From assembly GCA_022701365.1 (NCBI GenBank), contig JAKUHH010000167.1:248001-312000 (forward strand): a DNA stretch of 64,000 nt. Reading direction: 5' to 3'. Origin of the DNA: Mycocentrospora acerina (Eukaryota; Ascomycota; Dothideomycetes; Pleosporales). Position numbers and translations under genes: made by a program. Below the pieces are notes generated by a model that saw only the letters and a program-made list of their open reading frames with translations, had not been told where the DNA came from and did no database searches. This document shows, in pieces, positions 22,060-31,795 of the stretch; within the stretch, counting starts at the first letter, position 1, and every line of letters starts with the position of its first letter.

Positions 22060-23014
22060 GATGGGTGGGAGAGTGAGTGAGTGACTGGAATTCAGGTCTT
22101 TATGCACTAGAAAGAAGTAATGCAAAACACGGAATAGAGTCGCAAGTAGGCTTCAAGCGACCTCAGATGTTGGTATTATCAATTAAGAGTACAGGATGTA
22201 GAGGGGCCGCATTAGACGGTGCGTTGTTGTGCCTTCTTGGCCGGCTTATCGCGAACTGTGACGCCAGAGAAAATGCGAGCTAGCCGCCATCACCCATCAT
22301 CACGCGACAGACTATACATCCCCCCGCCAGACCGCCATTGTGCCCGACACCATACACAGGTCATGCCCAAGTCCTTTTATACTGAAGTACTTTCATATAT
22401 TGCTGTTCACGTGTCGCTATGAAGCCAAAATGCTACGATGCGTTTGCATGGCGTGATTCTAAGCGCCAAACGCGATTACCGTTGCACTTTGGAAAACAGC
22501 ATATTGCAGTTTCATGCAGTTCATGTTCTTGATCGACAAGACAACTGATCCGGCGTGCAACCTTTTCACAATGCTGTCCAGATGCCTCACCGTCCGGTGT
22601 TTCTGAGTGGATGTGAGAAGAGAGACACTACGATAAGCCCAAGTTTTTTTCCATCATGTGTTGATCTCAAAGTCCAGGTATCAATCCTTCTTCGAAGATG
22701 GTTGAGTTGAGATTTCCAATTCAAGACTGTATTAACTTGCCAATTTCCTCTCTTTATGTTTGGAGGCTGAGCCTACTAGAGGAACATATGTTAATGACAA
22801 TAATAAAAAATTGAAATAGCATTGTGTGCGCAATAGTCAACAAGCAGGATATGGCTATGATTTCGACAAGACGATAAACACATAGATGATATATCGCGAT
22901 AACGACAACGAGAAAAGAAACCAAGGAAGAAAAGAGAAAGAAAACAACAACAACATCAATAGTATCCCGATCAAACCACACTCATCCTCAACAACTTCTT
23001 GCTATCCAACCCAC
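22060..23014. other. Intergenic: Rab promoter and 3' flank of the copper ATPase gene
   Basis: 955 bp without a supported gene. The right part (22780-22960) is AT-rich with several A-rich purine runs and reads as 3' UTR of the ATPase. No RNA gene or mobile element was recognised. Confidence 0.4.
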
Positions 23015-26000
23015 TCAATGCTCCCCCATGTCCGTCAACGGAACATACCTTCCACCTTCCTCCTTATTTCTCTTTCTCGCCTCCCATGCCTCAACAACCC
23101 AATCCCTAGCACTCGCCCACATGCCCTTCTTTTCCAATCTCTGCATCTCGGCCTCGACTTCACTCTGCGGAATTTCCGCCCCGGGATCCAAAACACTGAC
23201 CTTCATCCACTTGGGCCTGCTCCAGAACTTGAGATGTAGACTGCTTACTACAACACTGACGCTCGAGCACGCCATCGCTGCGCCTGCAGCCATAGGATGC
23301 AGACTAAGCCCCCAAGGAAGAAAGAGGCCCATGGCGAATGGAAGGCCGACAACATTGTACATGCACGCCCACGCAAGGTTTAGTTTGATGCGGAAGAAGA
23401 TGTCGCGGGAGAGGACGAGACTGGCAGGAATGGCGAGTAGGTCGGCATTGGACATTAGGACAATAGACGCAGCTTCCATAGCGACATCTGTACCCGTCGA
23501 TAGTGCAATACCAATGTCCGCTGATGCTAGGGCTGGGGAATCGTTAATGCCGTCGCCAACCATCGCAACGGCATAGCCACGAGATTGAAGATCGGCTATA
23601 ATAGACTTCTTGTCCGAGGGCGTCGCGGAGGCATGCACGTCTGCAGCATCAATTCCAACAGCAGCCGCGACAACGAGAGCGGAGGCAGAAGTGTCACCAG
23701 TGACAATTGAGGATGTTATACCGAGTCGGGAGAGAGCGAGGACGGCAGCACGAGCAGAGGGCTTGATGGTATCGGAAAGGCTGAGTGTTCCTGTATAAGT
23801 GGTACCAATCGCGGTGTGGATCGTGGTCACGCCAGCGGATCGTGCTTGAGGTGTGCCTGTATTGTTCAAGGCGACAGGTGCCAGAGGCTCATCGACGAGG
23901 GAAGGGACATTGACACCTTCGGAGAGAAGGTATGTTGTGTTTCCAATAAGAACTCTGTATCTTGTGCGCTCGCGGGATAGGGCTGCTTCGACAGTTGCGG
24001 AGATACCTTTGCCGACAACGGCCTCAAATTCACCTACAGAACCGTCGAGAACACCTTCAGGCCCAAGGCGGAGATTTTCTTTAGCCGAGAGGACAATAGC
24101 TTTGGCAATAGGATGCTCAGAGCCCATTTCAGCCAGACCAATGAGTGTCCACCAGAGGTTCTTCTTGCTAGCCCATTCGCCCTGGATGTCCGCCTTGGAA
24201 ACACTCATTTTACCAATAGTGAGTGTACCAGTCTTATCGAACACGATATGGTTGATCTTAGTAGCAGTTTCCAAGGCAGCACCACCCTTTACGAGGATGC
24301 CTTGCTCAGCACCTACGCCGGTACCTACCATGACTGCGGTAGGAGTAGCCAGACCGAGCGCACATGGGCAAGCGAAGACAATGACAGCAATGCAGAGCTT
24401 AACGCAGACCATGATCTTACCACCCGAAGCATGATCCAAAAACATCTTCGGAGGATACGGTAAAACGTGGCTGAGGATCATCCAGGTGACAAAGGTTGCA
24501 AGACCGAGAGTGATGATGATAGGAACAAAGTAGCCAGCAACAGTGTCAGCTAGAAGTTGGATGGGGGCACGAGTCGTCTGAGCTTCCTGAACAAGACGGA
24601 CAATCTGACTGAGCTGAGTGTCACGACCTGCTCGAGTGACAACAAACTCGACACGACCATGACCGTTGACGGTGCCAGCCATGAGGAGGATCCCTTTCTT
24701 TTTAAGAATAGGCATTGCTTCACCCGTGACCATGCTCTCGTCGACGTAAGATTCACCACGAATAACCGTACCATCGGCGGGAATCTTATCGCCGGGTCGA
24801 AGGATAACAACATCGCCAACCTCGATAAGCTCTGTAGCGATAACCTTCTCTTCTGCGGCATTACCATCTACAGAAGTGCGTCCATCCTTCTCGTCAAGGT
24901 CCCAGCCTTCGGCAGCCTTCGCAGCTGCGATCGGGTCGGCATAGATGGTGGCCATAGACGGGGCCAATGACATGAGATTGGAAAGTGCCTTTGATGTTTG
25001 GCCCTTTGCGCTATTTTCCAGGTATCGACCCAAGCTGATGAATGTGATCAACATGGTGCTCGTGTCAAACAGAGTCGTGGGCTTTGAGTGCGGGGGGACG
25101 AAGAGCGACACGAGCATCGATGCGATACTAAAGAAGAAAGCTGCCGAAGTTCCAAGTACAACTAAGACATCCATGGTGGGTGAGCCGTGACTTAACGACT
25201 TGTACGCAGAGACGTAGAAACGCTTGCCAATCCCAAACTGGACGGGGATGGTAAGAACTAGACAGACAATGTCTCCAAGGAATAGACCAGGTATAATGCG
25301 AATCCTTCCGTAGTCGAGAAATGGCAATAACATTGGGAAGACCATGCTGGTGAGGAAGACTGGAACAGCAAACCAGGCTGAGAACACAACAGCCCGTTTC
25401 CACTCTTGAATTTCCTTCGTTTTGGCAAGAGACTCGAGCTGAGCGTTGTTGTCTTCCGAGTCGGCCACCAGAGCGTTGTATCCCGCTGCTTCGATGGTTT
25501 CGACTAGGGCTCGGAGTCCAATGATTCGAGGTTCGCGTTGAATGGCCGCTCTTGAGGTGGAGAAGTTTACAGTGGCAGATGTGATGCCTGATGTTTTCCT
25601 CAAGAGTGCCTCTAGCTCTTCAGCGGCAGATGCGTTTGGTAGCCCATAGACCTTGAAGTGAACGAGCCCATTGCTCCCTGACACTTGCTGCACGCTGCCA
25701 TCTACCGACGATATCACGGCAGCGTCAAATCCGCGGTCCTCAATGATTTCCACTATTTGTTCTGCTGTGAGTTTCGAAGGATCGTGAACAAGCACTGCAC
25801 GGTTCGCCAATAAGCTGATGTTAAACTGATACACGCCTTCAACGCCCTTGAACCCGCTTTCAATAGCTGACGTGCATGCGCCGCATGTCATGCCTTCGAC
25901 GCTGAGGGTCGTGGTCAACGTCTTCTGCTTTTTCTGCGCTTTGCTCTTCTTCGATGCTCGTGTAGCAGCAAAGGTGTCCAGCACCTCTGCATCAAAGCCG

Positions 26001-26524
26001 ACATCTTCTATTGTCTCTGCCAACTTCGCCGCCGATATCATTGTCGTGTCATGTTCAATCACAGCGCGCTCGGAGAGCAACGAAATGCTAAAAGACTTAA
26101 TTCCTGAAACGTCTTTGAAAGCGCCTTCGACTGCAGATGTGCACGCGCCGCAAGTCATCCCCCCAACCGAGAGCGTGGTGGTGGAGGTGTGCGTGTTCGT
26201 GTCCATGTCCTCATCTTCCGAGTCGCTCAGAAAATGATCGTCAACATTTTGTGTTACTGGAAGGTCTGTTGACAGCACCTCGGCGTCGAAGCCTCGGTCG
26301 TCAATGATTTCTCTGACCTGATCCGCCGAGATTACGTTAGGGTCGTGCTGTATAACTGCGCGCTCCATGACCAGGCTTATGGACACATTTCCTACTCCTG
26401 CTACGCCTTTGAATCCCGATTCGATGGCTGACGTGCATGCACCACATGTCATGCCTTCGACCTTCAGCGTGGTCGTCGCCATGTGCGCCGTTGCGCCGTT
26501 CGCGGCCGCTGAAAGAGGAGCCAT
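23015..26524 (-). CDS. CCC2: Copper-transporting P1B-type ATPase (Ccc2/ATP7 family)
   Basis: Pumps Cu(I) into the secretory pathway to load copper enzymes. Single exon, 1169 residues, similar to filamentous-fungal Ccc2 homologues and longer than yeast Ccc2 (1004). Three N-terminal heavy-metal-associated domains carry GMTCGAC (Cys 27/30, 125/128 and 214/217). A fourth domain-like segment (about 275-350, VHFKVYGLPNASAAEELEALL) lacks the CxxC pair. The core shows the TGEA actuator loop (DESMVTGEAMPIL), the ion-binding CPC in VFACPCALGLATPTAVMVG, phosphorylation site DKTGTLT, SEHPIAKAI of the nucleotide domain, and VGDGINDSPALASADIG of the hinge. Late motifs YNVVGLPFAMG and MAAGAAMACSSVSVVVSSL complete the metal site. 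The start ATG 26524 begins the only long frame. It is divergent from CSN7, with 1.1 kb between starts. Confidence 0.96.
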   Translation of the reverse strand: MAPLSAAANGATAHMATTTLKVEGMTCGACTSAIESGFKGVAGVGNVSISLVMERAVIQHDPNVISADQVREIIDDRGFDAEVLSTDLPVTQNVDDHFLSDSEDEDMDTNTHTSTTTLSVGGMTCGACTSAVEGAFKDVSGIKSFSISLLSERAVIEHDTTMISAAKLAETIEDVGFDAEVLDTFAATRASKKSKAQKKQKTLTTTLSVEGMTCGACTSAIESGFKGVEGVYQFNISLLANRAVLVHDPSKLTAEQIVEIIEDRGFDAAVISSVDGSVQQVSGSNGLVHFKVYGLPNASAAEELEALLRKTSGITSATVNFSTSRAAIQREPRIIGLRALVETIEAAGYNALVADSEDNNAQLESLAKTKEIQEWKRAVVFSAWFAVPVFLTSMVFPMLLPFLDYGRIRIIPGLFLGDIVCLVLTIPVQFGIGKRFYVSAYKSLSHGSPTMDVLVVLGTSAAFFFSIASMLVSLFVPPHSKPTTLFDTSTMLITFISLGRYLENSAKGQTSKALSNLMSLAPSMATIYADPIAAAKAAEGWDLDEKDGRTSVDGNAAEEKVIATELIEVGDVVILRPGDKIPADGTVIRGESYVDESMVTGEAMPILKKKGILLMAGTVNGHGRVEFVVTRAGRDTQLSQIVRLVQEAQTTRAPIQLLADTVAGYFVPIIITLGLATFVTWMILSHVLPYPPKMFLDHASGGKIMVCVKLCIAVIVFACPCALGLATPTAVMVGTGVGAEQGILVKGGAALETATKINHIVFDKTGTLTIGKMSVSKADIQGEWASKKNLWWTLIGLAEMGSEHPIAKAIVLSAKENLRLGPEGVLDGSVGEFEAVVGKGISATVEAALSRERTRYRVLIGNTTYLLSEGVNVPSLVDEPLAPVALNNTGTPQARSAGVTTIHTAIGTTYTGTLSLSDTIKPSARAAVLALSRLGITSSIVTGDTSASALVVAAAVGIDAADVHASATPSDKKSIIADLQSRGYAVAMVGDGINDSPALASADIGIALSTGTDVAMEAASIVLMSNADLLAIPASLVLSRDIFFRIKLNLAWACMYNVVGLPFAMGLFLPWGLSLHPMAAGAAMACSSVSVVVSSLHLKFWSRPKWMKVSVLDPGAEIPQSEVEAEMQRLEKKGMWASARDWVVEAWEARKRNKEEGGRYVPLTDMGEH

Positions 26525-27656
26525 TATTTGTGAGTCGTCCTTGTGTTACGATCGCCTCTTGTAGTGATGCAGTCCGCTTTTCTGAGCGGTAGAGCGTTCG
26601 GACCACCGGTGCGACGCGCGTGCGACTCGTACGAGATAGGGAGTCGAAGGGGGCAGAGAGGAACTTAACGCGACATACGAGCGACAAATGTCGTAAGCTG
26701 GGAACGCAGATCGGAATAAGAAAAGTCCTTCCAGAAGAACAGAAGCCCGGCTTCTTTTGTGGTTGTCAGATGGCGAATATTAAGAGGGCGGAGAACCCGT
26801 TGGAGTTCCGCAGCCACCAATTTCGGCTTTGAATAGGGCCAGGAATAGCGGGTCGTCAGGGTTGTTCTGGTTGCTCCCGTAAGTCGGTGATTCGCTGCTG
26901 TTTATGGGTGACGCCCCGCGCTGGTGATTGTCAGGCCAAACTGCAGGATAGAGGCTGTGTGAGAGTTTAATACACACAGATGAAGAGAGCACTTTTAGAA
27001 ACTTCGGCTCAGGCGGTCACATCGCCATACTTCAAGGCGGCGAAATAGATAGCGTTTTGCGCTTGGCGGCTGAAACAGGAAGCTCCTTGAATGCTCGGAT
27101 GATGCTCAGGTGCGACGATCGAAACCTCAGGTTTCTTCAAAAGCGGATATTGCCTTCTTGCTTCCAAACGCCAGGGGACACTTAACTGGCTTGACTTTTA
27201 TTGATTGGCGCCGGACCTGGAAGAGAACAAGCAGCTTTGCCAATAGTTCGGGACTGCGTAGAGTTGTCCGAGGGCCAGTTTGGTTGACATGCAGCGCCAG
27301 GGTGTCGTCAATCTATTTGCAGAAGCCCTGTATTAGTAAGCCTCGTAAGATACAGTCAGGGAGTAACATGGAATGACGTTATCAATCAAAGACTGGGCTT
27401 GCTTCAGGTCCAGCAGCGTCTGCAGCATCAGGCAGAGTGCAGGGCGGAGAGTTGACTGTCACTGCCCTTTGCATGCTGAATGTTCCAACGAAGCGGAGCG
27501 CGTGTGTGGGGCGCCGTGGTCGCGGGGCAGAGGCGCGATCGCCAAGCCCATTGCATCTCACAGCTGCCTGCGTCCACCTTCAACACCAGAAGTTCATAAG
27601 CACGTTACTCTGATATCGACCCCCGCTGTGCTTCTTCACGTCTTCCTTGAACAAAG
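26525..27656. promoter_or_regulatory. Divergent intergenic region between CCC2 and CSN7
   Basis: 1132 bp between two divergent start codons, so it holds both promoters and leaders. Small ORFs here lack motifs. A tRNA-like D-arm string (gcggtagagcg near 26585) has no matching T-arm and is not called. Confidence 0.45.
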
Positions 27657-28563
27657 ATGGAACAAACAAAGGCGCTCAATGCTCTCGAGCCCTTCCTCGC
27701 TCTCAGCAAGTCCGCCACATCAGCACGAGCAGCTTCAGACCTGGTGATACAAGCAACAAGCGCGCCAAACACATATGTCTTTGCCGAGCTGTTGCAGACG
27801 CCGAATATTCAGAGCCTGCGAACTTCAAAGGATTATGCTTCACATCTCACCTTGCTTGAAATCTTCGCCTGGGGGACATGGGAGGACTACAAGTGTACGT
27901 CGTATAGTCTTCTGCTACATGCTATGCAAGAGCTCAAGCACAATCCCTTCTGAGGGTAACAGGTCTGACATGGACTTTACAGCGCAAGAAACCCTTCCCA
28001 AGCTCTCGCCCCAACAGCAGCAAAAGCTTAAGCTCCTATCCCTTCTCCCGCTTTCGCGTTCCCACACAACACTCACCTATACACACCTCATCTCCGCCCT
28101 CGAACTGCCCTCAACGCGCGCCCTAGAAGAGCTTATCACCACCGCCATCTACTCCGGCCTGATCAGCGCAACTCTCGATCCTGCGCGCTCCCTCGTCTCC
28201 GTGACATCCATCTCGCCTCTGCGTGACCTTGCACCAGGCTCGCTCCCAGTTTTGCAGTCCACGCTCCAAGCATGGTCGCAGCGCTGTGATTCTGCACTCG
28301 CCGATCTCGAGGCACAGGTTGAGAGAGTCAGGAAGGAAGCGCTAGACAGGGAGAAGCTGAAGAGGAAGAAGGAGAGAGCCCTAGAGGCAGTCATGCAGGC
28401 GAGCGAGGAAAAGGGCTCGGGGAAGAGGAGTCTGACATCTGGATTTGGCGGAGAGGATGCTATGGATATTGACGACGAGGGAGGCAGCGGAAAGGCTACG
28501 AGAGGAAGCAAGAGAGGACCTGGGGGCTTTGGGTTCGGTGGCGTGGGCAGGAGACTGGGTTGA
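27657..28563 (+). CDS. csnG: COP9 signalosome subunit 7 (CSN7/CsnG)
   Basis: PCI-domain subunit of the COP9 signalosome, which removes Nedd8 from cullin-RING ubiquitin ligases and controls development in filamentous fungi. Two exons: 27657-27894 and 27983-28563, with an 88-nt intron, giving 272 residues. The N-terminal helical repeats read MEQTKALNALEPFLALSKS, YVFAELLQTPNIQSL and HLTLLEIFAWGTWEDYK. After the splice, LPKLSPQQQQKLKLLSLLPL begins the winged-helix part, continuing THLISALELPSTRALEELI and AIYSGLISATLDPARSLV, the typical CSN7 signature. A coiled coil (DLEAQVERVRKEALDREKLK) and a Gly/Arg-rich tail follow. Retaining the intron would shift the frame and end the protein early, so splicing is required for the match. 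Confidence 0.9.
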
Positions 28564-29234
28564 GAAATGTTGCGATCACGACGTCACGAACTGGAAAACA
28601 TATATTCAAAGCAAACGCGCCACCATGGACCTGGAAAAAACACGAGTCCAACATGACCTTGGAAATACAGTCCTGCACTTAGAGCGCAGTCACCCTATAG
28701 AGGGGGCATATTTCAACGGGCATATGTTTCTGTTTACAAATCGCCCTATTACGAACTAGACTTCCATAGAGTCCAATAAGACCTCACATACGAAAAGAAT
28801 GTCAGAGCTTGAAGCCTACTAAACTGTTCATTTTTTGTCAATCAGAACAACTAAGCCACATCAATCTAGAGCTAACGAGACTCTCTCCTTCTGTCCCTTT
28901 TCTCTCTCTCTCTCCAGCTCAGTTTAGCTCGCTGAAGAAAAGTATTTAAACAGTACAAAACAAAACAAAAAATCTATACCGCACTGATTCCATCGACGCC
29001 AATACAGCAAAAATGAGAAGAGGAAGAAGAAGAAAAAAAAGCCCTAGACCCATTAATCCAAAAACGTTCCAAAACCCATTCCAGACAACAAACGGGGATA
29101 TCCCATGACCTGTTTACAAAACATACAAAAAACGCCCACGCCATGCCAATTTCTCAAACAGCACTCTGTTTCTCTTTCTCTCTCTCTCAAGCTATAGGCC
29201 AGAAGAGCGAGGCCACACTGACAGTATCAACCTG
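28564..29234. other. Convergent 3' flanks of CSN7 and the 29.2-30.1 kb gene
   Basis: 671 bp between two convergent stops. AT-rich with CT-repeat stretches (about 28896-28916 and 29168-29189) and A-rich runs near 28955-29045, as expected for 3' UTRs. No coding frame. Confidence 0.5.
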
Positions 29235-30092
29235 CTAGGCTGGTGCAGTCGGTCGTGTTTCCACAGCACTTGCTCCGTTTCCGAGGCTGCTGACACCAGC
29301 GTTGCCAGAGCCCATTTGCGCCAGACGGTCCGCCATGCCTCTCAGTGTTTCGCGCGTTGCGTCGATATTCAGCTCGCCTCGCTCCTGTGCTTCCTTAAGG
29401 TATTGTTCCCACTCGGGATCCATGGTGATGTTCGCGTGGCCCTGTGAGCGCAGCGCTGCGGCATGCAGCAGCCTTGCGTTGAGGGAGAAGCCTACGCTCG
29501 CCTCTAGGTCGTCCTGCTCCTCCTCCTCGTCGCGGTCAGACATGTCCGCGTCCCGGGAGACTTGCTCGATTTCGACTTCGATGTCCGTCTTTACGTTGAT
29601 GCTGTTTGCGCGCGGCGTGGAAGATGGCGATGTTTTGCGGCGGTCGACCCAGCTGGTAATCTCTGTGCCTGTTGTGTCGACAACGCGCACGCCTTCGTCG
29701 CGCTCGTAGCGCTCGCGTGCCCAGAGCGTACCCTCCCAGCGGCAGAAGGCTTGGATCTCGGCGTTTGTCAGGCCCAGGCTGTCGAATGCACGGAACAGGC
29801 GTGCATGGTGTTGGAAACGGCCGAGGCGCTTCCGGTGCGGCCCGTGGGCGTAGTTGAGGCCGGGGTATCGCGCCTCAATGGTGTCGAGGGAGCCGTAGAA
29901 GTTTGCGGTTTCGATGCGGACTTCGCCCACGAGGTTTTTGGAGAGGTGGGCGCTGAAGGAGGGTGGGTCGGTGGGAGAGGGTGTCGGGAAAAGCGCATTG
30001 TAGACAAGCACACTGATGGGGGTTTTGCGGTGCATAGTTGCGGGTTTGCGGGTGTGGTGCTCGCGGGTGAGGATGCTGGAGCCGTGGCTCAC
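29235..30092 (-). CDS. Conserved fungal protein of unknown function
   Basis: Single-exon frame of up to 285 residues. I do not recognise a named domain. The central block (FYGSLDTIEARYPGLNYAHG, KRLGRFQHHARLFRAFDSLG, LTNAEIQAFCRWEGTLWARE) has the look of a conserved helical module, and AEIQAFCRWEGT..ARERYE recurs, from memory, in uncharacterised ascomycete proteins. It is followed by a Ser/Thr linker, an acidic stretch (DMSDRDEEEEQDDLE), and a C-terminal segment DPEWEQYLKEAQERGEL. No signal peptide or membrane segment. The start at 30092 (MSHGSSILTREHH) or at MHRKTPISVLVYN about 20 codons later are both possible. It is a real gene judging by the long clean frame and convergent arrangement with CSN7. 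Confidence 0.7.
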   Translation of the reverse strand: MSHGSSILTREHHTRKPATMHRKTPISVLVYNALFPTPSPTDPPSFSAHLSKNLVGEVRIETANFYGSLDTIEARYPGLNYAHGPHRKRLGRFQHHARLFRAFDSLGLTNAEIQAFCRWEGTLWARERYERDEGVRVVDTTGTEITSWVDRRKTSPSSTPRANSINVKTDIEVEIEQVSRDADMSDRDEEEEQDDLEASVGFSLNARLLHAAALRSQGHANITMDPEWEQYLKEAQERGELNIDATRETLRGMADRLAQMGSGNAGVSSLGNGASAVETRPTAPA

Positions 30093-31795
30093 AGGTCGTC
30101 TTGTGCGGGTGTGACTTTGTAGGTTTGGCGGCTCGGTAGGGTATGGAGGCTAGAAAAGGGTGAAATGAGGCGACTAAGCTATTGCGCCGGGATAGGACCT
30201 GCTCCTCCAAGGATTTGGCGTAGTGGTTGTCGTGCAAAAGTCCTTGCGTGACCCACGGCTTTGCTCGCTGATCAGACTCGAGTACGGTGCCCCAGGTGAA
30301 TTTGCTGCCCGCGCCTGGTTGCCGGATGGACGTGGGTGGACGAAATAAAGTCTATCAGACGCTGACCGTTGGATTTGCGTGCAGGCCTGGAGATATATAT
30401 CCGGGGGGCAAGAGACCCTGGTTTGCCGGGAAATTGCTCGAGGCGTTACTGCGGGAGGCGGCACAGGGTCGGTATGTCGGTATGCACACGTCTGCACCGT
30501 TGGGACGAAGAGAGAACAGCACAAGGAAAATGGCGAGAGTGGCAGTGGCAGTGGGAGTGGCCGTGGCAGCAGGAGCGAGAGGGAAAGGGGGACAGCAGCC
30601 AGCAGAAGAAGTAGATATGTAACTAGCGATGCACCCAGCTCACCGCCATCCACGACCTGCACTCGAAATTTGGTTCTTCCATTGCAACTATGCGCAACAG
30701 GGACCGGACCCTGAGTTTCCTATGCAGACCCCGATTTTCCCAAACCTCGGCCACTCAGGAGCCGTTGCCCGCTTGTCAGGAGGGCTGCACATGCACATTG
30801 CCACTCGCGCCAGGTCCCTCGCGCGGGTTTGGGAGCAGTGTGAGCTGTCAAGAGATGCACATGTGCTGGAACGCTCTCGTCCAATGGCACACCGCGTCAC
30901 CCGGGCCCAAGTCGAGGCCAGCACGGAGCAGCCCAGCGGGAGGATCAACTGGACCTACCCGGCGCTGCCGAGACGCAGCATCACCTCGAGCCTGCAAGTT
31001 GGCCTTTGCTTGCCTTGCTCCGTGTGCTGCAAGATAGCGAGAGCGAAAGAGTAATGTGATGCGAGGCGAGGCTTGCGCTCTCTTCAACCCCAGATGGGTA
31101 TGCGAAGTGATGCCAAGGATCGACCCAACGCCCCCAACGCCCAACTCCTCCACCGACTCTACCCTGCATGCATGCATCGCGTATTCCCTAGTCGGGTAGG
31201 TGACGCGGAAGCTCTCGAGTGAGTTGCAGCTGTTCAACAAGCACCCTCATGAGACGGGTTTGACTAACAAGCTGTTCACTGCCGACTCCTTCACCGATAA
31301 AGTGAAGCTCTAACATGACTCGTTGGCCGTGCTGAGTAAGAAAAGCCATCTGCACCCTGCCCACCACCGCCAGACGTCCATTAACTGAGCTGAAACATTC
31401 CTACCAAACTCTGCGAGACGATGAATCCATTCGTCTGGAATATCCCCGTCACCCTGCATTGTAGCTACATATCTAGCCGTCTGCAGAAAGTTGAGGCTTG
31501 ATGCAAGCTGTACAACAATGCATTCTTCCAAGTTTTGAGAGACTTTGTTCAAAACTCACAACCGATGCTTAAATCAGTAGTTTCCAATTCACTTAGGATG
31601 GCATAGCACGTTCATAATCTCCTTCTTCAGATAACCTCGTTTGAGCCAAGTATAAGAGATGGTCTGTTTACTTCTATTGCACGTATTTCCTAATGGGGTC
31701 TAGGCTGTAAACAGGCTTCCTCTGACTCCTCCCCATAAACGACTATTTGTGTCTTCAATTTCCTCCGCCAGACACCACTGGTAGTTGCACTTATA
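30093..31795. other. Intergenic region, mostly without supported genes
   Basis: 1.7 kb. The left 900 bp are GC-rich, with overlapping ORFs on both strands that carry no motif; they contain a gtggca/gtggcc-rich run near 30535-30575. At 31142-31182 there is a short tgcatgcatgcatc palindromic stretch. The right part includes the coding-like fragment described separately at 31310-31552. The promoter of the 31.8-kb gene lies at the right end. Confidence 0.4.
31310..31552 (-). pseudogene. Possible gene fragment with coding-like composition
   Basis: A minus-strand frame whose centre reads QNLEECIVVQLASSLNFLQT and then ARYVATMQGDGDIPDEWIHR, followed by LAEFGRNVSAQ. This has an amphipathic, protein-like pattern unlike the surrounding non-coding DNA, but I cannot name a family. 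No ATG start suits it, and the right-hand end (VWRWWAGCRWLFLLSTANESC) looks non-coding. It may be one exon of an unannotated gene or the remnant of a deleted one. The call is weak and rests on composition only. Confidence 0.25.

Noticed and set aside
26571..26640. tRNA-like string with gcggtagagcg resembling a D-arm
   Set aside because: No B-box/T-arm (ggttcga) or matching acceptor stem follows within tRNA distance.
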